A DNA stretch of 60,000 nucleotides from Neocallimastix lanati (nom. inval.) (GCA_016946835.1 JACVTC010000081.1:283501-343500); one strand, 5' to 3'; numbered from the stretch's first letter, positions 11,953 to 25,544 are shown. The notes: a model not told the origin generated them from the sequence alone. Numbers and translations: made by a program.

Positions 11953-14735
11953 TTGGAATACCATCAGGACCACAAGCTTTAAAGTTAGGAGTGGAGGAGA
12001 TTGCTTTGCAAATTTCTTCATCGCTAATACCATGGTTAATATCCCATTCTTGGTCTTCCCAAATTCCCTAGTGCATCAGAATCTTTTCAGTAATTTTCAG
12101 AAAGACCTGAAGAATCCGACCCTAAGAATTTATAATGAGAATGCCAAACATTTAATTTTTCATCTGTAGAAGAAACAAGTTCATTATTATAATTTTTAAT
12201 AGGATGAGAGACCGTGAAAGATTAATTACTTATTTTTGCATGCTTTTTAACCCATTTCCATGCTTTCCTACTATCCTTTTTAAGAGCAAATGAACATCCA
12301 ATTTTAATCCAATATAAATATTCTTTTTCTATAAATTCGTTACATTTTTTATGAATTGATTCACAAAGTCTGTTATACGAGTCAACTCTTTTAGCAAATT
12401 CATTGGAATCATTTTCAGAAACATAACGCTTAATTTGTTTGTATTTAATATGCTCTACCTTTTGAAGACAATAAATTTTTCGTGACATTCTAAACATCGC
12501 TTTTCTGATTTCTGTTGAAGATGTAATCGATAAATCCTTAGCAATGGAATTAGTAGTGTTAATGAATTTTTCAATGACACAATCTATTGAAAGTTCTTCA
12601 TTTCCTATTTCTTCACTAAGAATTTCAAATTTATTGTGATGACATATTTCTTTCTTTTGTTCAAGACATTTATACCTATCCCATCTTACAAATTTTTTTT
12701 GGTAACAAAAATGATTCATCTGTGGTAATTTTCTTACAATAAACTATGAGAGGTTTATGATCAGATACAGAAGGATAATCAACAAAATAAGCACTTGATA
12801 TTTTATCCAGCATACTTGAATTGACTAACGCATTATCAATATCTGATGAATATCTACCTCTTGTCCATGAAATAGTTGAACCATTAATCGGAGGAATAAA
12901 CCAGTTATCAAGGTTACTATTGCATAATTTATCTTGTAAATCAGGTACTCATGTTAAAGTCTCCAAAAAAAAATAGATGGATAATTAGTGTGATTTTGAA
13001 GTCATTTGAAAACTTATGAAAATGCATATCGGACTTGTAATGAGTGTTTCTTTGTGGGAATATAGACATTACCAACAGAACACTTAGAGTGATTCCAGAG
13101 ACTATATGTTTTTAAAGAAACAAGAAAAGTATAGGAATTATCTTCAAGTACTGCTTGACATGAAACATGATAACCAAGATATAAACCTCTGCAACCTGGA
13201 GTAGTAGGATCCATTCTTTTCAAGAAATATTTATAGTTGGGCAGAGTTACTTTACACGGATTTCTAGCCTCATTGGTACTTTTACCGGTTTCCTGAAAAC
13301 ATAGAAATAATGGTTTAAATATTGTGTTGAAGTATTCAATACTTTCTCTTTTCACAAAATTCCATTCTTGGTATTCCAATTAAGACAAAAAGAAAACTTT
13401 CCTGTGTTAGAATGTGAAAATGGATTTTGAGAATTAATATTAGGAATATTGGTAGTAATTAGTTCATGATTGCAATTATTAACATTTACTAAATTTATTG
13501 AACTGAGATTTACTGTGTTAATATTATTGGATGTGTTATTAGATATTAAATTTTGTTTTAAATGCCGAAAAAAAATATTATGATTCCATTTAGAACATCT
13601 GCAATACAAAATTTTAACTCCAAATTGTGTATTTTTAAATATTTTTTAAATTTTTTATAGTTGAAATTATGAGTGTATACTTTTATCCTGAAGAAGCTAT
13701 CATTGAATTTAGTAATTCTCTTTACTGACATAATATTATTATTGAATTTTTTGCATTTATAATGAATAAATTCCTTCATTTTAGCATTAGTCCATGAGTG
13801 TGTACCAATGATAAAAATAAACCCTTCGTTGTAATAAATGTTTCATAGCAGCGAGAACCCCACTGATATATCTTTTCCAAAATGAACTAAAAACTTCAAT
13901 TTAAAAAAATGAAACAATGAAAACTAAAATACTAAAAACTAAGATATATAGATAAAAATATATATATATGTATAATTAAATAGAAAAAAATTAATAAATA
14001 AAAAAAATAAAATTATAAAAAATATATGAATATCTTATTGTGGAGTAATTGATTAAGTTTAAATAAAATGAACAACTTAAGAATTTTGTAGTAATGAATA
14101 ATATCTTTTTTCCTGTTTTTTTATTAATTAACAAATTCTTTTTTTTTTCTGTTTTGTATTTTCCTTTAACTTTGAGTTTCTGAAATTCTAATCGATTTGT
14201 AAAGCTTTAATTGTTAAAATAATTTTCTCTAATGTAATAATAAATAAACTGAAATGAAAATGTAAATAATGTTAGTAGTGAAAGACAATAAAAAAGATTC
14301 CTATCAGTTAAATAATGTCTTAAACACAAGCTTTGGAGTGAATCAATCACCTACATTTCCATTTTACAATAGCTACATGAAAGTATAAATAATACTATAG
14401 AAATATACATATACGAAATAATGCTAAAGTAAAAAAATACAATAGATTCATTACAATAATTATACGTAGAAACTACATGATATTAATAATTATACAACTC
14501 CAATGCTACTACATATCCAGTTTAAAACAATATAAAATATCAAGTTCACTTACTACAGTCTTCCTGTATTCCAAATTTCTCTCTTAGTACTAGAAGCCAC
14601 TTTAGAAAGGATAATCATCGATTATCATCAGAACCACAGAGAGCTGTAATTAGTACACCTGATATAGGCTAATCCTTTTCCATCAACCCTCCATGGACCT
14701 GTAAAAACAGTCCACATCATTGGGGTTTTCTTAAT
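11953..14735 (-). pseudogene. Truncated LINE (APE endonuclease and RT start) between arms A and B
   Basis: Read on the minus strand, from right to left: an untranslated or leader stretch (about 13800-14735, less A/T-rich), a Cys/His-containing ORF end (13558-13779), an apurinic-type endonuclease (about 12745-13400), a linker (12222-12719) and the first residues of the reverse transcriptase. Endonuclease words are LFLCFQETG, PTTPGCRGLYLG, SVGNVYIP and, near 12755, VSDHKPLIV. The linker is basic and helical, as in L1/Tad elements. The RT stops after KACGPDGIP at about 11956, exactly where arm A begins, so the RT core is missing. Frameshifts at about 13010 and 13380 and several stops make it dead. 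Confidence 0.85.
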
Positions 14736-15583
14736 CTAGTGTTTTTCTTAGTTTTACAAGCTTCATTTTTCACATCCTTAATTATTAAATTTTACTATTA
14801 CATTAATATTATTTATAAAATATAAATTTCTCATAATTTTTTTATGAATTTTAAAAAAAAATAAGTTATTAATATCTATTATTAAATTTTATTAATATAA
14901 TAAATCTTATCAATATTAAATAATAAATTTTTATTAATATCCTATGAAAAATTATTAACTATAAAATATTAGTATTAACATTTATTTATATTCCCAAAGT
15001 TTACTATCAGATTATGATTCATGAATAAAGATAAGAATAAAATTTTTATTCCGATATTTTAATTGTAAAAATAAATAAATTTGTTTTTTTTTTTGAATTT
15101 AAATATTTTATATTTTTTAAAATTTATATCACAAAATTATTTGTTTACTACATGCCTTTTATATATATATATATATATTTTATGACTTAATTATTTTTTT
15201 TAATATTTTTACGATTTTAAATTATAATTTTTATTCAAAATAAAAAAATAGTAAAATAATTATTAATAGAAAAATAAAAAATTAAAATTTTAATCAAAAA
15301 AAAAATAAAAATAAAAAATAAAAAATAAAAAATAATAAATAATTAAATAAACATTATTTTATTTTAGTTCTTTTATTACCTTTCTATAAAAAATTAATAA
15401 AAAAAATATAATAATTATATAAATATTTTTTTATTCAGAAATTTTTTTATTTTAATTTTTATTATTATTTATAGAGATTTTATTTTATTATTTAATTTAT
15501 TTAAAAATAATCTCGATATTACAAATTTTATTTCACTTTTTAATGTTTTATTTTAAATTTTCATATTTTAGCATTTTTATTCT

Positions 15584-15862
15584 TTAATATTTTTTATTTT
15601 CTAATATTTTTTATTCTTTAATATTTTTTATTTTCTAATATTTTTTATTTTCTAATATTTCTTATTTTCTAATATTTCTTATTTTCTAATATTTTTTATT
15701 TTCTAATATTTTTTTTCTAATATTTTTTTTCTAATATTTTTTATTTTCTAATATTTCTTATTTTCTAATATTTTGTATTTTCTAATATTTTGTATTTTCT
15801 AATATTTTTTATTTTCTAATATTTTGTATTTTCTAATATTTTGTATTTTCTAATATTATTTA
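15584..15862 (-). repeat. Minisatellite after transglutaminase gene B
   Basis: This is the same unit as at 11181-11478 in inverted orientation (TATTTTCTAATATT), with about 15 copies. It sits about 180 bp past the stop codon of gene B. Confidence 0.85.
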
Positions 15863-16038
15863 TTTTTTTTTTATATTTATATTATTTAATATTTCATTTT
15901 CTAAATTTTTAATTTAATAAAATTTTTATAAAAAGTTATAAATAGATGGCTTCATTAATAAATTTTATTAAATAAATAATTTTTATAATAAAAATACTAA
16001 TTTTCTTATTTTTATTTATTTTTATTATTTAAGCTTAT

Positions 16039-17100
16039 TTAATTTTTATCAACATATTTTTCTTTAGAAAGAGTTGGGAAACTAAATCCAGTAGCATCTC
16101 CAACTTCAATGAAATCAGCTATTGTTCTAACTTCAGTTTCATCCTTGTATCTGTGACCATCATCAGCAACAACGGTATTAGTACCAACTAAGAAATAGTT
16201 ATGTCTTGGTTTTTTTCCATCATCGAGATCATCCCAAGTAGCATCGACAGCATACCATTTATTTCCAATTTTAGCATAATCCCATCCATGGACGTAACTG
16301 TTAACTCCAATAACATAACCATCAACTAATCTAGAAATGACAGCGAAAGCTTCACCATAAGCACCACAAACACATTTCTTGTTGATAAGAGCACCATAAA
16401 GATTATGGTAAACAGAACCTTCACCTTCAGTGTAAGTAATACTTTTGACTAAGTAATCGTGAATATATAATAACTTTTTGTATAAAGTTTTTTCTTTGTT
16501 AGCTTGTTCAGCGATAGATTTAGCAGTAGATAAAATTTTAGAATTATACTTGTTAATTTCGGCAATTGTATATTCAGAAACAATTTTAACGGTTACTTTA
16601 CTGACATATCCATTGGCAACTGAACCACTCTTTTCATAAGAATGAATCCACCAGTATTCTTGATTATCTCTCATGAAAGCACCAACAGCTCTACCAACAA
16701 GTTTATCATATTTAGATTTTTCGACTTTAAACTTTTCTAACTTGGTAATGGTAACAGCTAAATACTTAACTTGCTTTTGATTACAGATCTTTTCCAAAGC
16801 ATTATAAATAGACAATTCGAATTTGTTGAGTTGATTCTTGTAATAGATAGCAGATGGGTTATCAATCTTATTGGAAGAAATATTTTTAGTAAGTTTTTCA
16901 GAATCAAGAACGAGAGGTTGAAGATTCTTGTTAGCATTACCATCATTTCTCCAAACGGTTACATTCTTATATTTATCTAAAGTAACGAAAGTTTCTGGAA
17001 TTATATTTATTTCATTACTTTCATCGGCGACGGCTTTAGAATGAACGGTTAAGAATAATTGTACTAATACAATTAAATTTAAGATTATAAAACTTTTCAT
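16039..17100 (-). CDS. Secreted transglutaminase-fold protein, copy B
   Basis: 353 residues, with the same signal peptide, Cys245-His271-Asp286 triad and length as copy A. The only protein difference from A is Ile84 instead of Val84. It appears identical to copy C. By eye, only the base causing Val84Ile separates this reading frame from copy A, while the flanks carry several substitutions and length changes. It lies 2.7 kb downstream, in the direction of transcription, of the protease gene of the same strand. The intact frame and triad argue that it is functional. Confidence 0.9.
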   Translation of the reverse strand: MKSFIILNLIVLVQLFLTVHSKAVADESNEINIIPETFVTLDKYKNVTVWRNDGNANKNLQPLVLDSEKLTKNISSNKIDNPSAIYYKNQLNKFELSIYNALEKICNQKQVKYLAVTITKLEKFKVEKSKYDKLVGRAVGAFMRDNQEYWWIHSYEKSGSVANGYVSKVTVKIVSEYTIAEINKYNSKILSTAKSIAEQANKEKTLYKKLLYIHDYLVKSITYTEGEGSVYHNLYGALINKKCVCGAYGEAFAVISRLVDGYVIGVNSYVHGWDYAKIGNKWYAVDATWDDLDDGKKPRHNYFLVGTNTVVADDGHRYKDETEVRTIADFIEVGDATGFSFPTLSKEKYVDKN

Positions 17101-17324
17101 TTTTTTCTTTTTCTTTTTCTTTTTTTTTTTTTTTTAAATAATTAATTTATAGGTAATATTTAATTACTTTGATTATATTTTTTGATTTTCTAAAAATTTT
17201 TGAAGAAAAAATAAATGTTTTTATACTTTTTTTTCATACTTTAACAATTATCATTAAAAAATAGAAATATAATTTTTTATATTGGTATTATTTCATTATT
17301 TTAATAGAAAATTCTAATCTAACC

Positions 17325-17355
<31 letters not shown>

Positions 17356-18090
17356 GAAAAATTAAAGAAAAAATAGAAACTAAAAAAAGTGTTTAATAAT
17401 TATATTATATATTGTAAAATGTTTCAAACCTTAAATAGTTATAATAAATTTTATATATATTTTATAAATAATTCAATTATATATAAACTATTTATTTCTT
17501 ATATATAAGAAAAACGATTTAGATTATAAATATTTATTTATTAATTAAATATGATATATAATAATATATGTCTTTTTTTTTTTTTTTTTCAAAATAAAAA
17601 TTAAAATAAACAGAAATAAACATATAAATATTTAAATTTACTTACAAATTTAGTAATAATCTTCATTATTTAATAGTTTCAAACCCTAAAAATTTTAAAC
17701 CTACTAATATAATATTTAATTATTACATTATTTTAGTATTTAAACTGTAATACATTTTAATCCCTTTAAGGAGCATCAACGCTAAAAATTTTCTTTATCT
17801 TAATTATTGTGGAATAACTAAAATAAATCAATTAAAAATTATGAATATTTAATATTTAAACAATGCCTTTGAAGTAGAAGATCATAATAGAAGATCATAA
17901 TTTAAAATATTATTATGTTCTAATTGGACAAATAATATTTATTTATTTTATTAAAATTTTTTTTTCTTTATAAAAAAATATTCATAAAGTTAAAGTTGGA
18001 AATTAATGCGGCTTTAAAAAAAAAAATTTCATCTTGTTCAAATAAATGCATATATTTAAATATAATATTATAATATTCTTTATTATTATA

Positions 18091-18141
<51 letters not shown>

Positions 18142-18675
18142 AATATTCTATACATTTGTTCTATTTGTTCTATAAATTTATTCATATAATTATTTATTTA
18201 TAAACTATTTATTTCTTATATATGAGAAAAACTATTTATATTATAAATATTTATTTAATTATTAAATATGATATATAATATATAGTAATAAAAGAAAAAA
18301 AATTATAATAGTAGCTTGAATAATAACAAAAATAATAAAAATAAAATATGAAGTAAATAATATTTTTTTTTAATTTAAAAATATCTTAATTTTACAAAAT
18401 TTATTTCATCTTAATTATTGTGGAAAATCTAATATAAATCAAGAAAAATAGTTAATGTTTAATATTTAAACAATGATTAATCTATAAATAATATATATAT
18501 ATATTAACTTATATAAACAACTTTTTTTAATGCAGAGATTTTATTATTATTATATTTTAATTTTTTTAATTAAAATAAATAAATAAATAAATAATATCAA
18601 TAATTAATAAATAAAAACATTTATATATATATTAATTTTGTATTTTATTTTCATTTTATTTACAATCTTTATTAT
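17101..18675. other. A/T-rich upstream region of transglutaminase gene B
   Basis: No gene was found. The region matches 8390-9940 (inverted) and 31647-33200 (direct), with the same unusual words, for example AAGGAGCATCAA near 17770. Long T runs lie at 17331-17355 and 18110-18140, with lengths that differ between copies. Short open frames here are produced by these runs. Confidence 0.7.
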
Positions 18676-21600
18676 TTAATTAATTATAATATATATAAAA
18701 TTATTTTATATTTTATTTAAAAAAAAAAAAATTTTATATATTAAATATATATATTTAATATATTTAATATTTAAAATATTATATCTTTACTTTTAATAAA
18801 TTTCCAGAAATTTAGTATATAATTATTTTTTTTTTTTTTTTTTTTTTTTTACAACAAAAAATTATTGCAAACTTTAACTTTATTTATATACAAATGTAAA
18901 ATATTACGTAATATTTATTTATATTTAAAAAAAAAAGATTTTAATTTATATAAAGAATACGCCTTTTATCCATGTATTATTTTATAATATAATACTGATT
19001 TTTTGAATATAATTTTACATATTTTAAAATTTTATTTAATTATAATTTTATAGAATATTACTTTAACATATCTCTCTTTAGACTATTAAAATAAAAGATT
19101 AATAATAATTAAATATTATGTTTGTAATTCATTAAATGTTTTTTATTATTTAGATTTTTTTATTTTGTTATAAATCTATTAAATTTATATAAAAAATTGA
19201 ATTATTTTTTATTATTTATGAAATAATTAGTATATTTATTTATTTATTTATTTATAGATTTATTTGTTTGTATGTTTGTTTGTTAATTTATTTAATTATT
19301 TGTTTATTTATTTATATATTTGTTTGTTTGTTTGTTAATTTATTTATTTATTTGTTTAATTTCTGTTCTTTTCCACAATTTATTAAAATACTTTTTAATA
19401 CAAATAATAATATAAATTTCTTGTTATTTATCATTAGTAAATAATATTTATTTATTTGAGCTTTAATATATATATTATATAAATTTAATGTTCCCAAAAT
19501 GCATTAAAATATATACAATTTTTAAAAATAATTAAATATATTTTTTTGTATTTCTATATATTTTTATATATTTCTATATATTTATTATTTATTTTTATTT
19601 CATTTCATTTTCTATTTTTTTAAATTTTATATTATTTTTTTTTCTCTTTTACATTTTTTTTATTTATATAATATTAATATATATTATTTTTTTTTTTTTG
19701 ATTTTTTATTTATATTTAAGTTAAATTATTTTATAAGTGAATAATAGAAATAATTATAATTAAATATAATTAAAATATTTGATTTAATTTAAATTTTATT
19801 TAATCTAAAAATTCATCGGATAATACATCAGATAATTCATCAGATAATTTATCAGATAATTCATCGGATAATTCATAGGATAATTCATCTGATTTTGAAG
19901 ATTGATAAACTATTTGTTTACCATTATTGAGAAAACGATTTGGTGTATTCTCATCTAAATCTCTAATGACATCTTTAAGAGAGAGATCAATTAGTTTTTC
20001 TCTCATTGAATAGAATGTATAATTTATGTTTGAATTTTCAGACATAATTGTTGCAACAACACCAGCAGTAATTGCTGAAGAAAAAGAAGTTCCAGATACT
20101 GTTTCAATAATTTCATTAGTTCCTTCTCTAGAAACTTGAATGGTACCTGGCGCAAATAATGTTACACATTCACCATAGCTAGTGGAAATTGCTGGCTCAT
20201 ATACATCTTCCATACCTAAATCATAAATGTAATTATTACTGATAGCCCCAATTGGGATTACACCTTCGCAACTGGTATATATTTGACCGATGCAATTACT
20301 TTCATAAGTATTACCTGCAGATACTATGATAATAATACCATAATTTATTAATTCAGTAATTTTATTTTGAATATCTTGGGAATAGCATTCTATTCCATAT
20401 TCACAACCACGTGAAATATTAACAACAGTTTTATGAGGTGTGGCATGTTGTTTAATATAATCCAAAGCTGTAAGGTCGTCAAAATCACCATAATCAGTAG
20501 CTAACATATGAAGATTGGCTTTTTTAGCTACACCATTTATTTTTCCTATAGCAGCAATGGAAACTAAGGTTCCATGTTCATCATCATCTAAGCTTTCAAT
20601 TAAACAATCTTCCATTTTAAAAACTGGATTGAATTCACCATTTTCTATTCGGCCATCACATGTAATTATTCTTTCGTCTGGAGTATTTTTATATGTATCA
20701 AAATCAGCTTCATGAAAATTTATTTTGAGACCACTATCTATGACATATAGATCTATTCCTTTACCGGCAGTAGATGGAAAGTAATAATTATTATCATAGG
20801 TATAATTAGAATTTTCTGTATATTTATATTGACCTTGAGAAATCAAAGATAAATGACTGTAAGCTAAAGTCTCATCATTAAATTGATTTTCTTGTATTTC
20901 CAAACCTTTCCATTTAGTTTCTTTTAAAATATCTTCACTGTTATAATATTTATTTGATAAAACATTATTATTATTTTCTATACTACGAAGAGCAACCGTT
21001 CTTTTGGATATTTTACAACTAATGACATTTGGAAGTCTTTTTATAATTTTTACAACTTCATCTGAAAGATAGGCTCGAATAACATAATAATTTAATACCG
21101 GACAAATAGATTTTACTAATTCAGATTTCATTGGAGTATATTCCACAATATTTTGAATTTTTTTATTAACACTTTTAAAAATATTTTTACTTTTATTATT
21201 TTTATTACTATTATTATTGTTTTTATTATTATTGCTATTATTATTGTTTTCTATTTTATTATTATTATTATTATTATTGTTTTCTTTAATATTATTATTA
21301 TTATTATTGTTTTTTTTATTATTTAGTTCAAATGGCCTATTATTACTGATAAAATGAAATTTCATTTTTTTATTATTGTTTTTTTCATTATTTCCACGTT
21401 TTCTTAATTTAGTAGAAACTTTTAATTCATTTAATTTTTCGTCAATACTACCATCTTTTAAAGCATATGTTTCTTTATGTTTTTCAATAATTTCATAAAT
21501 ATCATTCATTATATCATTAACTACCCTATTAATAGCAATTTGAGTAGTTATACTTTCTTTATCATATTCTTTATCGTTAGAGCTTCTTCTTATAGAAATA

Positions 21601-21692
21601 AGATAATAATTATTTTTAGCTAATAAACCATGAAATAAATAGCTGAATATTATAAATATTTTAAATATTGATGTACAATTATTCATTTTTAT
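18676..21692 (-). repeat. 3 kb block with protease gene, present only in copy B
   Basis: Copies A and C run directly from the equivalent of TTTATTATTTA (B about 18676) into ATTTAAAAATAT (B about 21690). In B these two words are separated by about 3.0 kb holding the protease gene and its A/T-rich 3' flank. About 5 bases (ATTTA) recur at both junctions, which is uninformative in such DNA. Either the block inserted into B or it was lost twice. Confidence 0.75.
19800..21686 (-). CDS. Secreted subtilisin-like serine protease (S8A)
   Basis: 628 residues. Residues 1-24 are a signal peptide. Residues 25 to about 290 form a propeptide with an Asn/Lys-rich low-complexity insert (about 100-170). The catalytic domain has all key residues: Asp317 in DLYVIDSGLK, His371 in DDEHGTLVSI, oxyanion Asn459 in VSAGNTYES and Ser534 in SGTSFSSA. 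The order and spacing fit the proteinase K branch of family S8. The last 30 residues are a repeated acidic ELSD/KLSD tail encoded by a 12-bp repeat (19805-19890). As a secreted endopeptidase it would digest extracellular protein after removal of the propeptide. The start codon is within a few bases of the block junction, so its promoter must lie in transglutaminase-arm DNA or be missing. The frame is uninterrupted over 1.9 kb. Confidence 0.9.
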   Translation of the reverse strand: MNNCTSIFKIFIIFSYLFHGLLAKNNYYLISIRRSSNDKEYDKESITTQIAINRVVNDIMNDIYEIIEKHKETYALKDGSIDEKLNELKVSTKLRKRGNNEKNNNKKMKFHFISNNRPFELNNKKNNNNNNNIKENNNNNNNNKIENNNNSNNNKNNNNSNKNNKSKNIFKSVNKKIQNIVEYTPMKSELVKSICPVLNYYVIRAYLSDEVVKIIKRLPNVISCKISKRTVALRSIENNNNVLSNKYYNSEDILKETKWKGLEIQENQFNDETLAYSHLSLISQGQYKYTENSNYTYDNNYYFPSTAGKGIDLYVIDSGLKINFHEADFDTYKNTPDERIITCDGRIENGEFNPVFKMEDCLIESLDDDEHGTLVSIAAIGKINGVAKKANLHMLATDYGDFDDLTALDYIKQHATPHKTVVNISRGCEYGIECYSQDIQNKITELINYGIIIIVSAGNTYESNCIGQIYTSCEGVIPIGAISNNYIYDLGMEDVYEPAISTSYGECVTLFAPGTIQVSREGTNEIIETVSGTSFSSAITAGVVATIMSENSNINYTFYSMREKLIDLSLKDVIRDLDENTPNRFLNNGKQIVYQSSKSDELSYELSDELSDKLSDELSDVLSDEFLD

Positions 21693-21856
21693 TTAAAAAT
21701 ATCTATTATATTAATACTTATATATTAATATTTATTTTTTAATTATATCTATTATTTATTTATTTAATTTTTATTTATTTACTTATGGCTTATTTATTTA
21801 TTTTTAAACTATATAATTTATTATAGATAAAATTTTTTTTATTTTGTTAAAAAATG

Positions 21857-21912
<56 letters not shown>

Positions 21913-23678
21913 TTTATTAAAAAATAAATGTATATAAAAATATAAAACTATTAAGAAAATTTAATAAAAATTTTATTAAAATTTCATCATTTAAATTAAA
22001 TTATTTCTAGCTTTTATGATATTAAATGTTTATGTTAATATTTCACAAAGCGAAAGCTTACTATTGAATTTTTAATAAAGTTTTATTATTTGATCATTAA
22101 ATATTAATTATTTAGGTTATTTATTATATTTTATTTACAAAAGTTTCAAAATAATTTTTAAATTTACTATTTAAAATAAATAAAAAAATAGAATGATCTA
22201 TAAATAGTTAAAATAAATAAATAAAAAAATAGAATGATCTATAAATAGTTAAAATAATAAATTTTTTTATGAAAATATATTTATTTTCTGTTAATATTTT
22301 TCAATAATTAAATTTATAGAACATTATGATATAATAATTTTTTTTTAAAAAAGAAAAAAAGTTATATGTATTGATTCTTTATAAAAATTAATTAATCTTA
22401 TTGAATATTTATATTATCAGCAATAATAATCTTATTTTTATTAAAATTTATTAAAAATGGCTTTTAAATAAAATAGAAAATTTTTATTTATTATAAAATA
22501 TACTTTGAATTTGAAGATTATCCATTTTATATAGTATAAAATAGTAAAAATTTTTTTATTTTAAGTATAAAGAGAAAAAAAATTTTTTCTTCTTTTTATT
22601 GTTTGTTACACAAAAATTAAATAAAATTTATTATGCCGTTGTTTAAACAACTATTTTATTTTTTTTTTTTTTTTGTTTCATCATTTGAAAAGATATATAC
22701 ATATACAAAAAATTATAGTAGATAATCGATTCTGATGATAAAGTAAGTTAAGAAATACATTATAAAAAATTAAATTCTTCATTTGCTGAAAATATGATCA
22801 TTAATGAAAATACATTATGTGAATATATTTATTTCAATAATTATTAATAACAATTACAAATTCTTAATTAATAAAAAATAAAATTTAAAATATAAAAAAT
22901 ATTTTGAAAAAAAAAAAAATATTTTCATATAAATATTTAATATCAGTAATAAAAATTTTTAAAAAAGTTTTATAATATTAATATTTATTTTAGTTATTTA
23001 ATTTAAATTTTTAAAGTACAAAATTAATAAAATAAAACTTTTTAAATAATATAAAAAAATTAATTTTTTTTTTTATTGGTAAAATTGATATTACAGTTTA
23101 TTAAAATAAATTATAAATGTAGAGTGATTAATAATTAAAAAAATTTTACATCCTAAATGACTTTCATAAAAATTTCATTATTAATTAATAATTATAATAG
23201 TAATAATAAAAATCAACATGAAATATAAAAGTTAAAAACTCTTGAAATAAAAATGACAAAATAATAAATAATATATCATTTAATTTATTTATCATTACAG
23301 TTTATATAATTATATTTTAAATATTTAATGATTAATATTTAGATAAACACTCATTTTCAATGAACTTCATCAATGTTATTAGTAATAAATATTAATAATT
23401 AGAAAACAGATATAAAATTTGAAGAAAATTCTAAAATATAAATCATAGAAAAACAAATAATATTTTATTTTATTTAATTTATTTATATTTATTGCTTTTT
23501 TATTAAAATATAAATTCTTAGTGATTTGATTACTATTTTAAAAATTTTAATTATTAAAAATTAATTATATTTTTTTTTTTTATGTATTATAAAAAACTTT
23601 ATTTATTAATGTTTAATTAAAAAAATAAAAAAAATTTATTTTTCATTAAAATTTAAATTTTATTTTTATTTAAATTAT

Positions 23679-23715
<37 letters not shown>

Positions 23716-25187
23716 ACACAAATATTTTTTAAAAAAAAAATAAATAAATAAACTTTAATTATTAATAAATTATTTTCCCAATTTGTATTATCCATATATA
23801 TAAAATTAATTTGTATGCAATATTATATTATATTAAAATAAATTTACATTTTTTTTTTTTAAAAAAAAAAAACTATATATATATGTATATACCTTGATTA
23901 TTAATTTATTTTTTGGAAAATCGAAAGTTTAATTTTATATATAAAATTCTTTATAATTATTCTTTACAATGTTTTATGTCAATTTACTTATTATTTCTTT
24001 ATATTTTCAAATTATCAATTGAATACATGTATTAAATGAATTATAATTACTTTTAAATAATAAATATATAAAATCTATATAAAATAAATTACATAAATAA
24101 AACTTCTCCCAAGAAGAGATATTCGAACCGTGAGTTATTTATGAGTTTATTATTTTTTATTCATATTATACGTATATAAATATAAAAAAAGTGAATTATT
24201 TAAATAATTAAATAATTACTTAAATAATTTTTTTTTCCAAAATACATTATAAATTGTAGTTTTAAAAGTTAAGTGGCAAATAATTTATTTTTAATAATTA
24301 ATAGATTATCTTTTAATTTATAAAATACATATATATATATAATAAAAGTAAATTTATTATATATAATAAAAAATTCATTTAATAATTTAATTTTTCAAAT
24401 TTTTATTAATATTTATTGTTAATATATTTATTTAATGGTTTAGTTTTTCTTTTTTTTATATATATATTTTAAATTTGAAAATTAGGTATTAAATAAGTTT
24501 TATTAAATAAAAAATTATTATTTACTTTGTAATATGTATATCAAAATATAAGACAATTTTTCAAATATTTAATTATTTATATGCAATGATAATTTTAATA
24601 TCTAATAATTAATATTTTAATACCTAATAGAATCAGTTAGTTCTACATCTTAAATATTTTATTTCAATATTTTATAAAATTTTGCTTTTATTAATAATAT
24701 TTTAATTGAAATGTAATATTTTTATTTTAAAAAATTTTTTTTAACAAAATAAAGTTAAATAAAAATTATTTTATTATTAATTCAATTATTACTTTAATTT
24801 ATTATTTATTACTATTAATTGAAAACTATTTTTCGTTAACTGGAAATCATAATTATAATAATAATGATTTATATTTTTAACTTTAATAAAATAATAAAGA
24901 ATTTTTAATAAAACATATTTTACAATTAAATTCAAACAAAACATTTAATCACACTTGTGTAAAGTTATTATGATAATTACTTTTATAATAAATTCAATAA
25001 AGATAAAATTTTATTCTATCTTATTTTCTCTACTTAATGAATTAGTCGTTGAGTTGAAGTTAATAATCATATTAAGTGATAGTACTTTGTATGATTATTA
25101 CAATAACTCTTCCAAAAGATTAGATTAGTTTAGGGTTAGATAAAATGTGGAAAATTTAGTGCGTGTCACAATTGTATATTTCACAAT
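21693..25187. other. A/T-rich non-coding DNA of copy B
   Basis: No gene was found. The stretch matches 4960-8370 (inverted) and 33215-36634 (direct). It contains long A or T runs at about 21861-21906 and 23683-23710. A 35-bp piece present in A (about 7316-7352) and C (about 34181-34217) is missing here near 22790. The word TTCGAACCGTGAG (about 24122-24134) is conserved in all three copies. Confidence 0.7.
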
Positions 25188-25544
25188 CATGCATTTTGTG
25201 ATGTGGCGTATTTTTGTATGTGGCTTGTTTTTAAATAATTAAATTAAAAATAAATAAATAAATAATAATTAAATATATAATAATTAAATAAATAATAAAT
25301 ATTCTTTTATATATATGTATAATTTATTATTATTCAATATTAAAAATAATTTTTTATAATTCTTTTTTAATAAAATATATCATTATTTCTTTTGAAATAG
25401 TTATTTAATAATATAGTTAATTGAAAAAATATATTATTATTTCTTTTAAAATAATAATAATTTATATATTTATTTTTGTATAGAATATCTTAAAAATATA
25501 TGAATTTATTTCAAAAATATTTACACCACATTTTAAAATGCACG
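25188..25544. mobile_element. MITE-like inverted-repeat element, copy B
   Basis: A 357-bp A/T-rich element starts CATGCATTTTGTGATGTGG and ends with the inverted form CCACATTTTAAAATGCACG. It has no coding capacity. Related copies are at 36635-36950 (right end lost) and 56932-57196 (shorter interior), with a remnant in copy A near 4926. Non-coding DNA between inverted ends points to a DNA-transposon derivative. No clear target duplication could be read in the A/T-rich flanks. Confidence 0.6.
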
